From the NCBI GenBank assembly GCA_007135295.1, contig SLJD01000434.1:1-12141 (forward strand): a stretch of 12,141 nt of DNA. Reading direction: 5' to 3'. The translations under genes were made by a program, and so were the position numbers. This DNA is from Phycisphaerales bacterium (lineage in GTDB: Bacteria; Planctomycetota; Phycisphaerae; Phycisphaerales; SM1A02). Under the pieces are notes generated by a model, which made no database searches, was not told where the DNA came from, and saw only the letters and a list, made by a program, of their open reading frames with translations. This document shows, one piece after another, positions 6,108 to 12,141 of this stretch; within the stretch, counting starts at the first letter, position 1, and the number at the start of each line of letters is the position of its first letter.

Positions 6108-7054
6108 CCACGATGATCGCCCGGCGTCTGATCCAGATGCCGCTCATCCTATTGATCATCTACACGCTGACGTTCATGCTCGCGTGGCTCATCCCGGGCA
6201 ACCCGCTCGAGCATGACGACGGCCGCGAGCCGCCTGAGGAAATCCGCCAGGCGCTGCTCGAACAGTACAACCTCGACAACCCGGTGGTCTTCTACTGGGA
6301 TTACCTCGGCAAGGCGACCGGCGTCAGCTGGCTGATCGGCCGCCACGACCGGCCGTTCGACCTCGGGCCGAGTCTCACCCACGACAACTGGACCGTCAAC
6401 GAGATCCTCGCCGCCGGCCTGCCGGTTTCGATCACGCTCGGCTTTTCCGCCATACTTCTCGCCTGCGTGATCGGCCTCACCGCGGGGATCGTGGGCGGCG
6501 TGCGGCCGGGGTCACTCAGTGACTACGCCACGCTCATCATCGCGTTGATCGGCATCAGCCTGCCGACCTTCGTCATCGGCACCGTACTGCTCATGGTGTT
6601 CGGCGTCTGGCTCGCCGTCGCCCCGATCGGCGGATGGGGCGGCGTCGGGAACGTGCTCCTCCCGGCGCTCACGCTCTCCATGCCCTTCGCCGCGTACATC
6701 GCCCGCCTGACGCGGTTCGGGATGATCGATCAACTCGGCATGGATTACATCCGCACCGCCCGGGCCAAGGGGGTGCCCGAGAAGCGCGTCGTGCTCAAGC
6801 ACGCCCTGAAGAACGCCTTCCTGCCGGTGCTGAGCTACCTCGGCCCCGCCGCGGCCGTCGCGATGACCGGGTCGTTCGTCGTCGAAAAGGTCTTCGCCGT
6901 CCCGGGAATCGGCATCCACTTCGTCGATGCGGTGCTGAGCAAGGACATCACGCTCATCATGGGCGTCGTGCTCGTGTATTCGACGATGCTGATTCTCTTC
7001 AACCTCATCGTCGACGTGACGTACCGCTGGATCGACCCGCGGATCGAGGTCTGA
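6104..7054 (+). CDS. ABC transporter permease, DppB/OppB family
   Basis: A 316-residue inner-membrane permease that should form half of the channel for the binding protein encoded just upstream. TM1 is at about 6-31, followed by a periplasmic loop (33-100, containing the family's PGNP motif). Further helices lie at about 103-132, 140-168, 182-200, 240-262 and 283-305. The cytoplasmic EAA loop, which contacts the ATPase, reads YIRTARAKGVPEKRVVLKHAL (215-235), and the family ending is YRWIDPRIEV. GTG 6104 is chosen because GAGGT at 6093-6097 is six bases away and it gives a GTGA overlap with the previous stop; ATG 6113 is an alternative. No second permease (DppC/OppC) or ATPase genes follow, so the partners must be encoded elsewhere if the transporter works. 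Confidence 0.92.
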   Translation: MTTMIARRLIQMPLILLIIYTLTFMLAWLIPGNPLEHDDGREPPEEIRQALLEQYNLDNPVVFYWDYLGKATGVSWLIGRHDRPFDLGPSLTHDNWTVNEILAAGLPVSITLGFSAILLACVIGLTAGIVGGVRPGSLSDYATLIIALIGISLPTFVIGTVLLMVFGVWLAVAPIGGWGGVGNVLLPALTLSMPFAAYIARLTRFGMIDQLGMDYIRTARAKGVPEKRVVLKHALKNAFLPVLSYLGPAAAVAMTGSFVVEKVFAVPGIGIHFVDAVLSKDITLIMGVVLVYSTMLILFNLIVDVTYRWIDPRIEV

Positions 7055-7090
7055 CCGCCGATTCAGTCAGCAAAGCGACGGATGAGATGT

Positions 7091-7114
7091 GCGGCGCGCG
7101 GGAATCCCCGCCGC
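7091..7114 (+). terminator. Bulged GC hairpin between permease gene and der
   Basis: GCGGCG (7091-7096) and GGG (7100-7102) can pair with CCC (7106-7108) and CGCCGC (7109-7114), with a three-base left bulge and an AAT loop. It has no T tract. It could attenuate read-through from the transporter genes into der or simply reflect GC richness. Confidence 0.25.
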
Positions 7115-7121
7115 CGCCCGC

Positions 7122-7127
7122 TACAAT
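7122..7127 (+). promoter_or_regulatory. TACAAT -10-like box just before der
   Basis: TACAAT is followed by CCACGC and then ATG 7134, so the expected transcription start falls on or beside the start codon. No Shine-Dalgarno is present, consistent with a leaderless message. This matches the arrangement at 3917-3930. Confidence 0.45.
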
Positions 7128-7133
7128 CCACGC

Positions 7134-8735
7134 ATGGCATTGCCCCAGATCGCCATCGTCGGTCGGCCCAACGTCGGCAAGTCGTCCCTGCTCAACCGCC
7201 TCGCGAGGCGGCGGGTGTCGATCGTGGATCCGACGCCGGGCGTGACGCGCGACCGCGTCTCGACCGTCCTCGAACTCGATCCGCCGCTCGACGCCCCCAA
7301 AGCCGCCCCGTCCAAACTCGTCGAGGTCATCGACACCGGCGGGTACGGGGTCTACACCGCTGACGACGGCCGGTACAACGATGTCGGCGAGGACCTGGCC
7401 AACCTGACCGACGATATCGAACGGCAGATCGCCATCGCCATCGAATCCGCCGATCTGATCCTGTTCGTCATCGACGCTCGGGACGGGGTCACCGCCCTCG
7501 ACGAAACCATCGCCCGTCTGCTTCGTCAATACAACGCCGCCGACCGCGTCCTGCCCGTGGCGAACAAGGTGGACGGCGAGAACTGGCTTGCTCACGGCCT
7601 CGAAGCGGCGGCCCTCGGGTTCGGCGAGCCGGTCGGCGTCTCCGCGAAGTCCGGCTTCAACCAGCGCGAGTTCCTTGACGCCGTTTACCGCCGCGCCCCG
7701 AGCAACGCCGTGATCGGCGTTGACGAGCGCGACGATACCGCCGCCGAAGGCGACGCGGAGATGAAACTCGCCCTGGTCGGCAAGCGCAACGCTGGCAAGT
7801 CCACGCTGATTAACGCCCTCGCCGGCCAGCCGCGCGTCATCGTCTCCGAGATCGCCGGCACCACACGCGATGCGATCGACGTCCGCTTCGAAGTCGACGA
7901 CCGCTCGTTTCTTGCAATCGACACCGCCGGCATGCGCAAGAAGAAGAGCTTCGCCGACGACATCGAGTTCTACGCCTACCGCCGCATGCTCAGCGCGATC
8001 CGGCGGGCGGATGTGGTCGGCCTCGTCATCGACGCCACGGAAGACATCTCCCAGGTCGACAAGAAGCTCAGCCAGGAGTTGCAGGCCCAGTTCAAACCGA
8101 CCGTCATCATCATCAACAAGGCCGACCTGATCGATCCCGACAAGGCCTCGCCGGACGACTACCTCGAATACATCGAGAAGGAACTGCCCGGGCTGAGCTA
8201 CGCGCCGATCGTCTTCACCAGCGCCGAGGACGCGGACGGTCTGCGCGAGATGGTCGCCGTCGCGCTGAACCTGCACGATCAGGCCCGGCACCGCGAGTCC
8301 ACCGGCCAGGTCAACCAGGCGGTCCGCGACATCCTCGATCAGCGCGGCCCGTCATCCAAACTCGGCACGCAGGCGAAGGTCTACTTCGTCAGCCAGGTCG
8401 CCGTGCAGCCGCCGACGCTCGTGATCGTCTGCAACGATCCGAATCTCTTTGAAGGCCGCTACGAACGCTATCTGCTCAATCGCCTGCGCGAAGCCCTGCC
8501 GTTCAGCGAAGTACCGATCCGGCTACTGTTCCGAACACGTCAGCGTATGGACCTCAAGGACCTCAAGCATCGCGGCTGGCGGCGTGATCAGGACGGCGAC
8601 GACTTCGACGATGCATTCGATCCGTCCGGCGACGACCTCATCACGGAACCCGATCCGGCGTCACCACCCCACTCCGGGCAGTCTGGACAGTCCGGACAGC
8701 CGGGGCGACCCGCCGGCCGCCGCAAGGACGGCTGA
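7134..8735 (+). CDS. der: Ribosome assembly GTPase Der (EngA)
   Basis: Der is a tandem-GTPase factor needed for maturation of the 50S ribosomal subunit. The 533-residue product shows two complete G domains. Domain 1 has GRPNVGKS (10-17), DTGG (67-70), NKVD (144-147) and SAK (170-172). Domain 2 has GKRNAGKS (216-223), DTAG (263-266), NKAD (328-331) and TSAED (362-366). The C-terminal KH-like domain spans about 375-470, with the conserved PIRLLFRTR near its end. Domain 2 is slightly unusual: NAGKST replaces the common NVGKSS and NKAD replaces NKWD. After the KH domain comes a tail of about 55 residues, first acidic, then Ser/Gly/Pro-rich and basic at the end, making it longer than E. coli Der (490). 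ATG 7134 is chosen because the protein then begins directly with the G domain; a GTG at 7089 would add a non-conserved stretch. Confidence 0.96.
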   Translation: MALPQIAIVGRPNVGKSSLLNRLARRRVSIVDPTPGVTRDRVSTVLELDPPLDAPKAAPSKLVEVIDTGGYGVYTADDGRYNDVGEDLANLTDDIERQIAIAIESADLILFVIDARDGVTALDETIARLLRQYNAADRVLPVANKVDGENWLAHGLEAAALGFGEPVGVSAKSGFNQREFLDAVYRRAPSNAVIGVDERDDTAAEGDAEMKLALVGKRNAGKSTLINALAGQPRVIVSEIAGTTRDAIDVRFEVDDRSFLAIDTAGMRKKKSFADDIEFYAYRRMLSAIRRADVVGLVIDATEDISQVDKKLSQELQAQFKPTVIIINKADLIDPDKASPDDYLEYIEKELPGLSYAPIVFTSAEDADGLREMVAVALNLHDQARHRESTGQVNQAVRDILDQRGPSSKLGTQAKVYFVSQVAVQPPTLVIVCNDPNLFEGRYERYLLNRLREALPFSEVPIRLLFRTRQRMDLKDLKHRGWRRDQDGDDFDDAFDPSGDDLITEPDPASPPHSGQSGQSGQPGRPAGRRKDG

Positions 8736-8852
8736 CCTGACGCCCAACCGGATCGCCCGGTGCTGTTCCGGTTCGCGCCATCCCGATTCGCGTCATCATG
8801 GTTGGCGCCGTATGGTCATCGGCACGCACACCGAGACGTGGGAGACGCAGGC
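8736..8852 (+). other. Spacer between der and the mechanosensitive channel gene
   Basis: AACCGGA (8746-8752) and TCCGGTT (8767-8773) form a seven-bp stem with a 14-base loop just after der, a weak candidate terminator without a T tract. GGGAG at 8840-8844 is a good Shine-Dalgarno for ATG 8853. Nothing else is supported. Confidence 0.35.
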
Positions 8853-10076
8853 ATGGGCACCGCATGGCCGACCGGATGGGCAACCGGATGGTTCGCCGGC
8901 TTCGACTCCATCGCTTCGTACGCTTCGCATGGAATCAGCACGGCGGGCATGAACACATTCGAAGACGTCGTTGAGAAATCGCTCAACGTCACGATCGGGC
9001 CGACGGGGTGGTCGATCATCTGGATGCTCATCGCGGTCGCGATCGGCCTCATCCTCCACTTCATACTGTTCAGACTTCTGCCCGGTCTGATCGGGCGATT
9101 CGGCCGCACGCCGCGAACCACCATCCTCAACCGGTTCCGTCGGCCGTCGATGCTCCTCGTACCCCTTCTGACCATTCAACTGTTCATGCCGATGCTCGCC
9201 GCCCTGCCGACGGTGACGAGGCATCTGCTGACGCTTCTGATCTTCGTCGCGATCGTGTGGATTCTCGTCGCGGTGATCAGCGTCATCGAACAGACGATCA
9301 AATCACGACATGACATAACCGTCAGAGACAATCTCGAAGCGAGAAGCGTTCACACGAAGATCACGGTCCTCTCCCGGTCCCTGATGGTCATCGTCATTGT
9401 CATCGGCACCGGCGCCGCGCTGATGACGTTCCCGAACGTGCGGGCGATCGGCACGGCGATGCTCGCCTCGGCAGGGGTCGCCGGCCTCGTGATCGGCTTT
9501 GCCGCCCGGCCGGTGCTTGAGAACCTTATCGCCGGCCTGCAGATCGCCCTGACCCAGCCGGCCCGCCTCGACGACGTGGTCATCATCGACGGCGAATGGG
9601 GACGCGTCGAAGAGATCACCATGACCTACGTCGTCGTGCGCATCTGGGATCAGCGGTGCCTGATCGTGCCGTTCTCCAAGGTCATCGGCGATTCGTTCCA
9701 GAACTGGACCCGCCGCACCGCTGACATCCTCGGCACGGTCTTTCTCTACACCGATTACACCGTCCCCGTCCAGACCGTCCGCGAAGAACTCGAACGGCTG
9801 TGCCGCGCATCGGACCTGTGGGACGGCCGTGTCTGCGTGTTGCAGGTCACCGACGCGACCGATCGGACGATGGAACTGCGCGCCCTGGTCAGCGCGAAGG
9901 ATTCGGGCACGGCATGGGACCTTCGCGTCTGGCTGCGTGAACAATTGCTGAGCTTCCTGCAGGAACACTACCCTGACTGCCTCCCCCGCGCCCGCGTGGA
10001 ACTGCCCGGCGCGCGATCGCCGCAGGATGGATCCCAGCCGTCCGTCGGCGATGGTAATCCCGGCCCACACGCCTGA
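8853..10076 (+). CDS. MscS-family small-conductance mechanosensitive channel
   Basis: A 407-residue inner-membrane channel expected to open under membrane tension and release osmolytes during hypo-osmotic shock. The N-terminus is Trp-rich (WPTGWATGWF). Predicted helices lie at about 52-78, 98-118, 123-146 and 170-192. Then comes the pore helix with the family's Gly/Ala pattern, TAMLASAGVAGLVIGFAARP (201-220), continuing into VLENLIAGLQIALTQP. The MscS beta domain follows (RLDDVVIIDGEWGRVEEI, 238-255; IVPFSKVI, 271-278), and then an alpha/beta C-terminal domain to about 385. It has one or two more N-terminal helices than E. coli MscS (286 residues). ATG 8853 has GGGAG eight bases upstream. An earlier in-frame GTG (8760) would add an Arg/His-rich, non-membrane stretch. 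The gene is convergent with the next one. Confidence 0.93.
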   Translation: MGTAWPTGWATGWFAGFDSIASYASHGISTAGMNTFEDVVEKSLNVTIGPTGWSIIWMLIAVAIGLILHFILFRLLPGLIGRFGRTPRTTILNRFRRPSMLLVPLLTIQLFMPMLAALPTVTRHLLTLLIFVAIVWILVAVISVIEQTIKSRHDITVRDNLEARSVHTKITVLSRSLMVIVIVIGTGAALMTFPNVRAIGTAMLASAGVAGLVIGFAARPVLENLIAGLQIALTQPARLDDVVIIDGEWGRVEEITMTYVVVRIWDQRCLIVPFSKVIGDSFQNWTRRTADILGTVFLYTDYTVPVQTVREELERLCRASDLWDGRVCVLQVTDATDRTMELRALVSAKDSGTAWDLRVWLREQLLSFLQEHYPDCLPRARVELPGARSPQDGSQPSVGDGNPGPHA

Positions 10077-10116
10077 CCGATTCCGTTCACGCCCGTGGTG
10101 ATTGGTGTTCGCTTAC
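10077..10116. other. Short convergent gap
   Basis: Only 40 bases separate the two converging stops. TCAC/GTGA arms (within TCACGCCCGTGGTGA) can form a tiny stem, too weak to call a terminator. Confidence 0.3.
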
Positions 10117-11427
10117 TCAGTCACGCGGCGCGTCTTCGCCGACATCCGCCGGGCCGAACAACGCGTGACGAAAGACCAGGACGTTCTGCACCGGGCCGGA
10201 GCCGGCGTCGGCCAGTTCGATTTCCAGCTCCGAGCCGTCGAGCAGGACGTCCAGATCTGACCGGGACCGGCGGCCGTCGAACTCATGCTCCGCAACGACC
10301 TCCCCATCGCAGCGAACGATCAGCCGCACGCGCCCCCACATCCGCGCATGCTCCGGCAATTCCACTTCAGCCGCGAGCCGCACCGGTTCACCAGGCAGGT
10401 CGTACCACGCCCTCATCGGCCCGCGGAACGTCACCTCGCTCAAGCCGGCCGGGGCGTTCGGATCCGCGACCTCCGGATCGGGAATGGCGTATCGTGTCAC
10501 CGGCCCGTCGACGCGCTGCGGCTGACGCATGGCCAACGGCCGCCAGTTCTTGCGATCGAAAACCATCGCGGTAACCGACCGCATCGAGAGCGCCGCCGAC
10601 GTCTCTCCGTCGTCTTCAATGGGCAGAACAACGTCAAGCGACCGGCCGCCGCCGTGTTGCAACTCGGAGGCGTGCAGCAGCGAACCGTCGTTCAACCAGA
10701 TTGAAAACGGCTGCCCGCTGTCGGGGTCACGAAGCGGCGTGAGCATGGCCACGCCGGAAACGCGCCGCCGCTCCACATCCACGACTCGCGGCGGATCGCC
10801 GGGGTCATCCGGCTCGAGTTCTATCTGGATCGGGTCGCCGAGCGACAGCACGAACCCGTCCAGCCGATCCCCGTTGCGCAGCAGCACGACGTCCGCATCG
10901 TCGGGCCGCAGGTCCGCCGCCGTGTCATCGAAGACCACCCGCCGCACCGCATCGATCGGGACCGTCATCGAAAAGTCGTCCCCGCGCAACCATGTCACCG
11001 TCTCCGGTTCGTCGGCTTGCTGCGCGGGGCGGGGCCGGCCGACGATACGCTGGCCGTCCGCGAGCTCAAGGACCCGCTGCCGGTCGTTCGGCTCCGCCGC
11101 AGCGTCGACGCGGATCAGCGCGAGCGCTTCATCCGCGCCGTCCCGGCCCCACTGCCGCAGATCGCCGCGTTCACCATCATCTATCACGTGGCCGGCGATC
11201 ATCCGCTGCTCGGTCGAGACATCCACCACGCTGATGGCAACCGTCGTCCGGCTGAGCGCCCGATCGATCAGCACCACGGCATCATCATCGTCTCCCAACG
11301 CCTGCGCCGGCCACGCGGCGCACACCGCGATCGCGGCGGTGAACAGGGCAACATCCCGGCCGCGAGTGATGAAGCCGGCATCGAACAGGCGACGTGTCAA
11401 CAGGTGATCGAGGGCGCATTGGAGCAT
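10117..11427 (-). CDS. Secreted beta-rich repeat protein with NPCBM-like C-terminus
   Basis: A 436-residue exported protein of unknown function. After a 23-residue charged lead, residues 24-44 form a signal or anchor segment (ALFTAAIAVCAAWPAQALG). Three related blocks follow: 118-166 (LELADGQRIVGR ... VPIDAVRRVVF), 179-230 (VLLRNGDRLDGF ... VERRRVSGVAML) and 241-291 (IWLNDGSLLHAS ... LSMRSVTAMVF). Each has a 'L-x-D/N-G-x-x-L/I' hairpin and ends in a 'V..V..M/V.F'-like strand, suggesting small beta barrels. Residues 330-425 (GEPVRLAAEVELPEHA, RVRLIVRCDGEVV, ELEIELADAGSG) resemble the NPCBM/NEW2 carbohydrate-binding-like fold. The start has GGAAG about eight bases upstream. It lies 42 bases downstream of the toroid-protein gene on the same strand, so the two are probably cotranscribed. 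A cell-wall or surface role is inferred. Confidence 0.75.
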   Translation of the reverse strand: MLQCALDHLLTRRLFDAGFITRGRDVALFTAAIAVCAAWPAQALGDDDDAVVLIDRALSRTTVAISVVDVSTEQRMIAGHVIDDGERGDLRQWGRDGADEALALIRVDAAAEPNDRQRVLELADGQRIVGRPRPAQQADEPETVTWLRGDDFSMTVPIDAVRRVVFDDTAADLRPDDADVVLLRNGDRLDGFVLSLGDPIQIELEPDDPGDPPRVVDVERRRVSGVAMLTPLRDPDSGQPFSIWLNDGSLLHASELQHGGGRSLDVVLPIEDDGETSAALSMRSVTAMVFDRKNWRPLAMRQPQRVDGPVTRYAIPDPEVADPNAPAGLSEVTFRGPMRAWYDLPGEPVRLAAEVELPEHARMWGRVRLIVRCDGEVVAEHEFDGRRSRSDLDVLLDGSELEIELADAGSGPVQNVLVFRHALFGPADVGEDAPRD

Positions 11428-11469
11428 GGTGTGGCTTCCGGTCGTTCGATCTGCCTGTGCTGCCGATCG

Positions 11470-12141
11470 TTATTTCTGAAAGATGGGCAGGTACCGCTTG
11501 GGCATCTGCAGGATAATCAGCGACATGGCTGTGGCGTACGCCCCGCCGGCGTTATGATCGAGCCACCCCCCGTTGCTGGACTGTCGGTCGAGCAACTCCG
11601 CCCGGATCGCCGGCCACCAGCGCCGCCACTGCTCGCCGCCGGCAAGATACATCGACTGAACGGCGTAATAGTGCCCGTAGTAGTAGTGCGGCTGGCCGCT
11701 GACGCGACGCTGGCCGGGCATCGCGTTATCAAAGAGATACTCCAGCCCTTGATCGATGGAGTCATCCTCGTAGATGCCGGCGTAGTACAGCGTCGCCACG
11801 CCCGCCGCCGTCCTCGGCCACGCCGACGGCCCGGTCTGCAGCATGTACTTGAAGCCGCCGTCCGGATTCTGGCACGCGCGGACGTATTCGACCGCCTGCT
11901 CGATCGTTTCGCCCGGCACGTTGATGCCGGCGTTGCGCGCCGCTCGGAGCGCCATGACCTGGCAGATCGTCACCGAGACATCGGCGTCATACGGCACGGG
12001 GTTGTATCGCCAGCCGCCTTCGTGATTCTGCGTACCGACGATCAGGTCCACGGCCCGGACGAGCGCATCACGAACGCGGGCATCTTCCCGGCCGGTCATG
12101 CCGTAGATCTCCGCGAGGAAAAGCGTGGCGAACCCGTGACC
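11470..12141 (-). CDS. Prenyltransferase/squalene-oxidase-repeat (alpha-alpha toroid) protein, 5' truncated by window edge
   Basis: 223 C-terminal residues are visible. The frame is open through the right edge and reads GHGFATLFLAEIYGM there, so the ATG at 12097-12099 is internal, not the start. Three QW-like motifs, QNHEGGW (38-44), QNPDGGF (91-97) and QSSNGGW (187-193), alternate with helices, which is characteristic of terpenoid-cyclase/prenyltransferase alpha-alpha toroids. GGWRYNPVPYDADVSVT and the Tyr/His-rich HYYYGHYYAVQSMYLAGG resemble the large secreted squalene-cyclase-like proteins common in planctomycetes. The DxDD motif of squalene-hopene cyclase is not seen; YDADVSVT is the nearest. 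A cyclase activity is therefore not supported. The gene ends 42 bases before the secreted repeat protein and likely shares its transcript. Confidence 0.88.
   Translation of the reverse strand, partial: GHGFATLFLAEIYGMTGREDARVRDALVRAVDLIVGTQNHEGGWRYNPVPYDADVSVTICQVMALRAARNAGINVPGETIEQAVEYVRACQNPDGGFKYMLQTGPSAWPRTAAGVATLYYAGIYEDDSIDQGLEYLFDNAMPGQRRVSGQPHYYYGHYYAVQSMYLAGGEQWRRWWPAIRAELLDRQSSNGGWLDHNAGGAYATAMSLIILQMPKRYLPIFQK

Noticed and set aside
7005..8291. 428-codon minus-strand frame opposite der
   Set aside because: It is an antisense shadow of der with no recognisable motifs.
8760..8852. Upstream GTG start for the mechanosensitive channel
   Set aside because: It adds 31 Arg/His-rich residues without family support. 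ATG 8853 has a Shine-Dalgarno at the right distance.
11470..12099. Toroid protein starting at the ATG at 12097-12099
   Set aside because: The frame continues upstream to the window edge with family-typical sequence (GHGFATLFLAEIYG), so the gene is truncated by the window.

Overview
The window is GC-rich DNA that most likely comes from a planctomycete, probably a Phycisphaerae-like lineage. This is inferred from three kinds of evidence: two secreted proteins ending in an 'IPAPG - hydrophobic stretch - GGSRRRR' tail, a variant of the PEP-CTERM sorting signal; a prenyltransferase/squalene-oxidase-repeat protein next to a secreted protein with an NPCBM-like end; and a TACAAT box lying almost against two start codons. 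No rRNA, tRNA, intact insertion sequence, phage gene or CRISPR array was seen.

Left part (1-2600): the tail of an unidentified gene and a strong hairpin come first. Two tandem paralogous secreted proteins follow (208-789 and 1304-1888, about 70% identical by hand alignment). They are separated by about 500 bp without a convincing gene, which holds a nested inverted repeat. After the second paralog come a GC-rich hairpin, a short fragment duplicated from the nearby desaturase gene, and a 112-residue orphan gene (2223-2561) that is less GC-rich than its surroundings. This is the accessory-looking part of the window.

Middle (2662-8735): a delta-9-type fatty acid desaturase on the minus strand is divergent from a plus-strand operon. 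The operon encodes a large oligopeptide-type substrate-binding protein and one DppB/OppB-type permease, overlapping by four bases. The usual second permease and ATPases do not follow. Instead the ribosome-assembly GTPase der comes next, with its own TACAAT box.

Right part (8853-12141): an MscS-family mechanosensitive channel follows der. It is convergent with a two-gene minus-strand unit made of a QxxxGGW-repeat (prenyltransferase/squalene-oxidase-like) protein that runs off the right edge, and a secreted beta-rich protein with three internal repeats and an NPCBM-like C-terminus.

Most of the window is ordinary chromosomal housekeeping. I saw no clear evidence of a complete new defence, mobile or biosynthetic system. 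The best leads are the tandem secreted paralogs, the duplicated desaturase fragment beside a compositional outlier gene, the candidate leaderless promoter motif, the enlarged binding protein, and the secreted repeat protein paired with the toroid protein.
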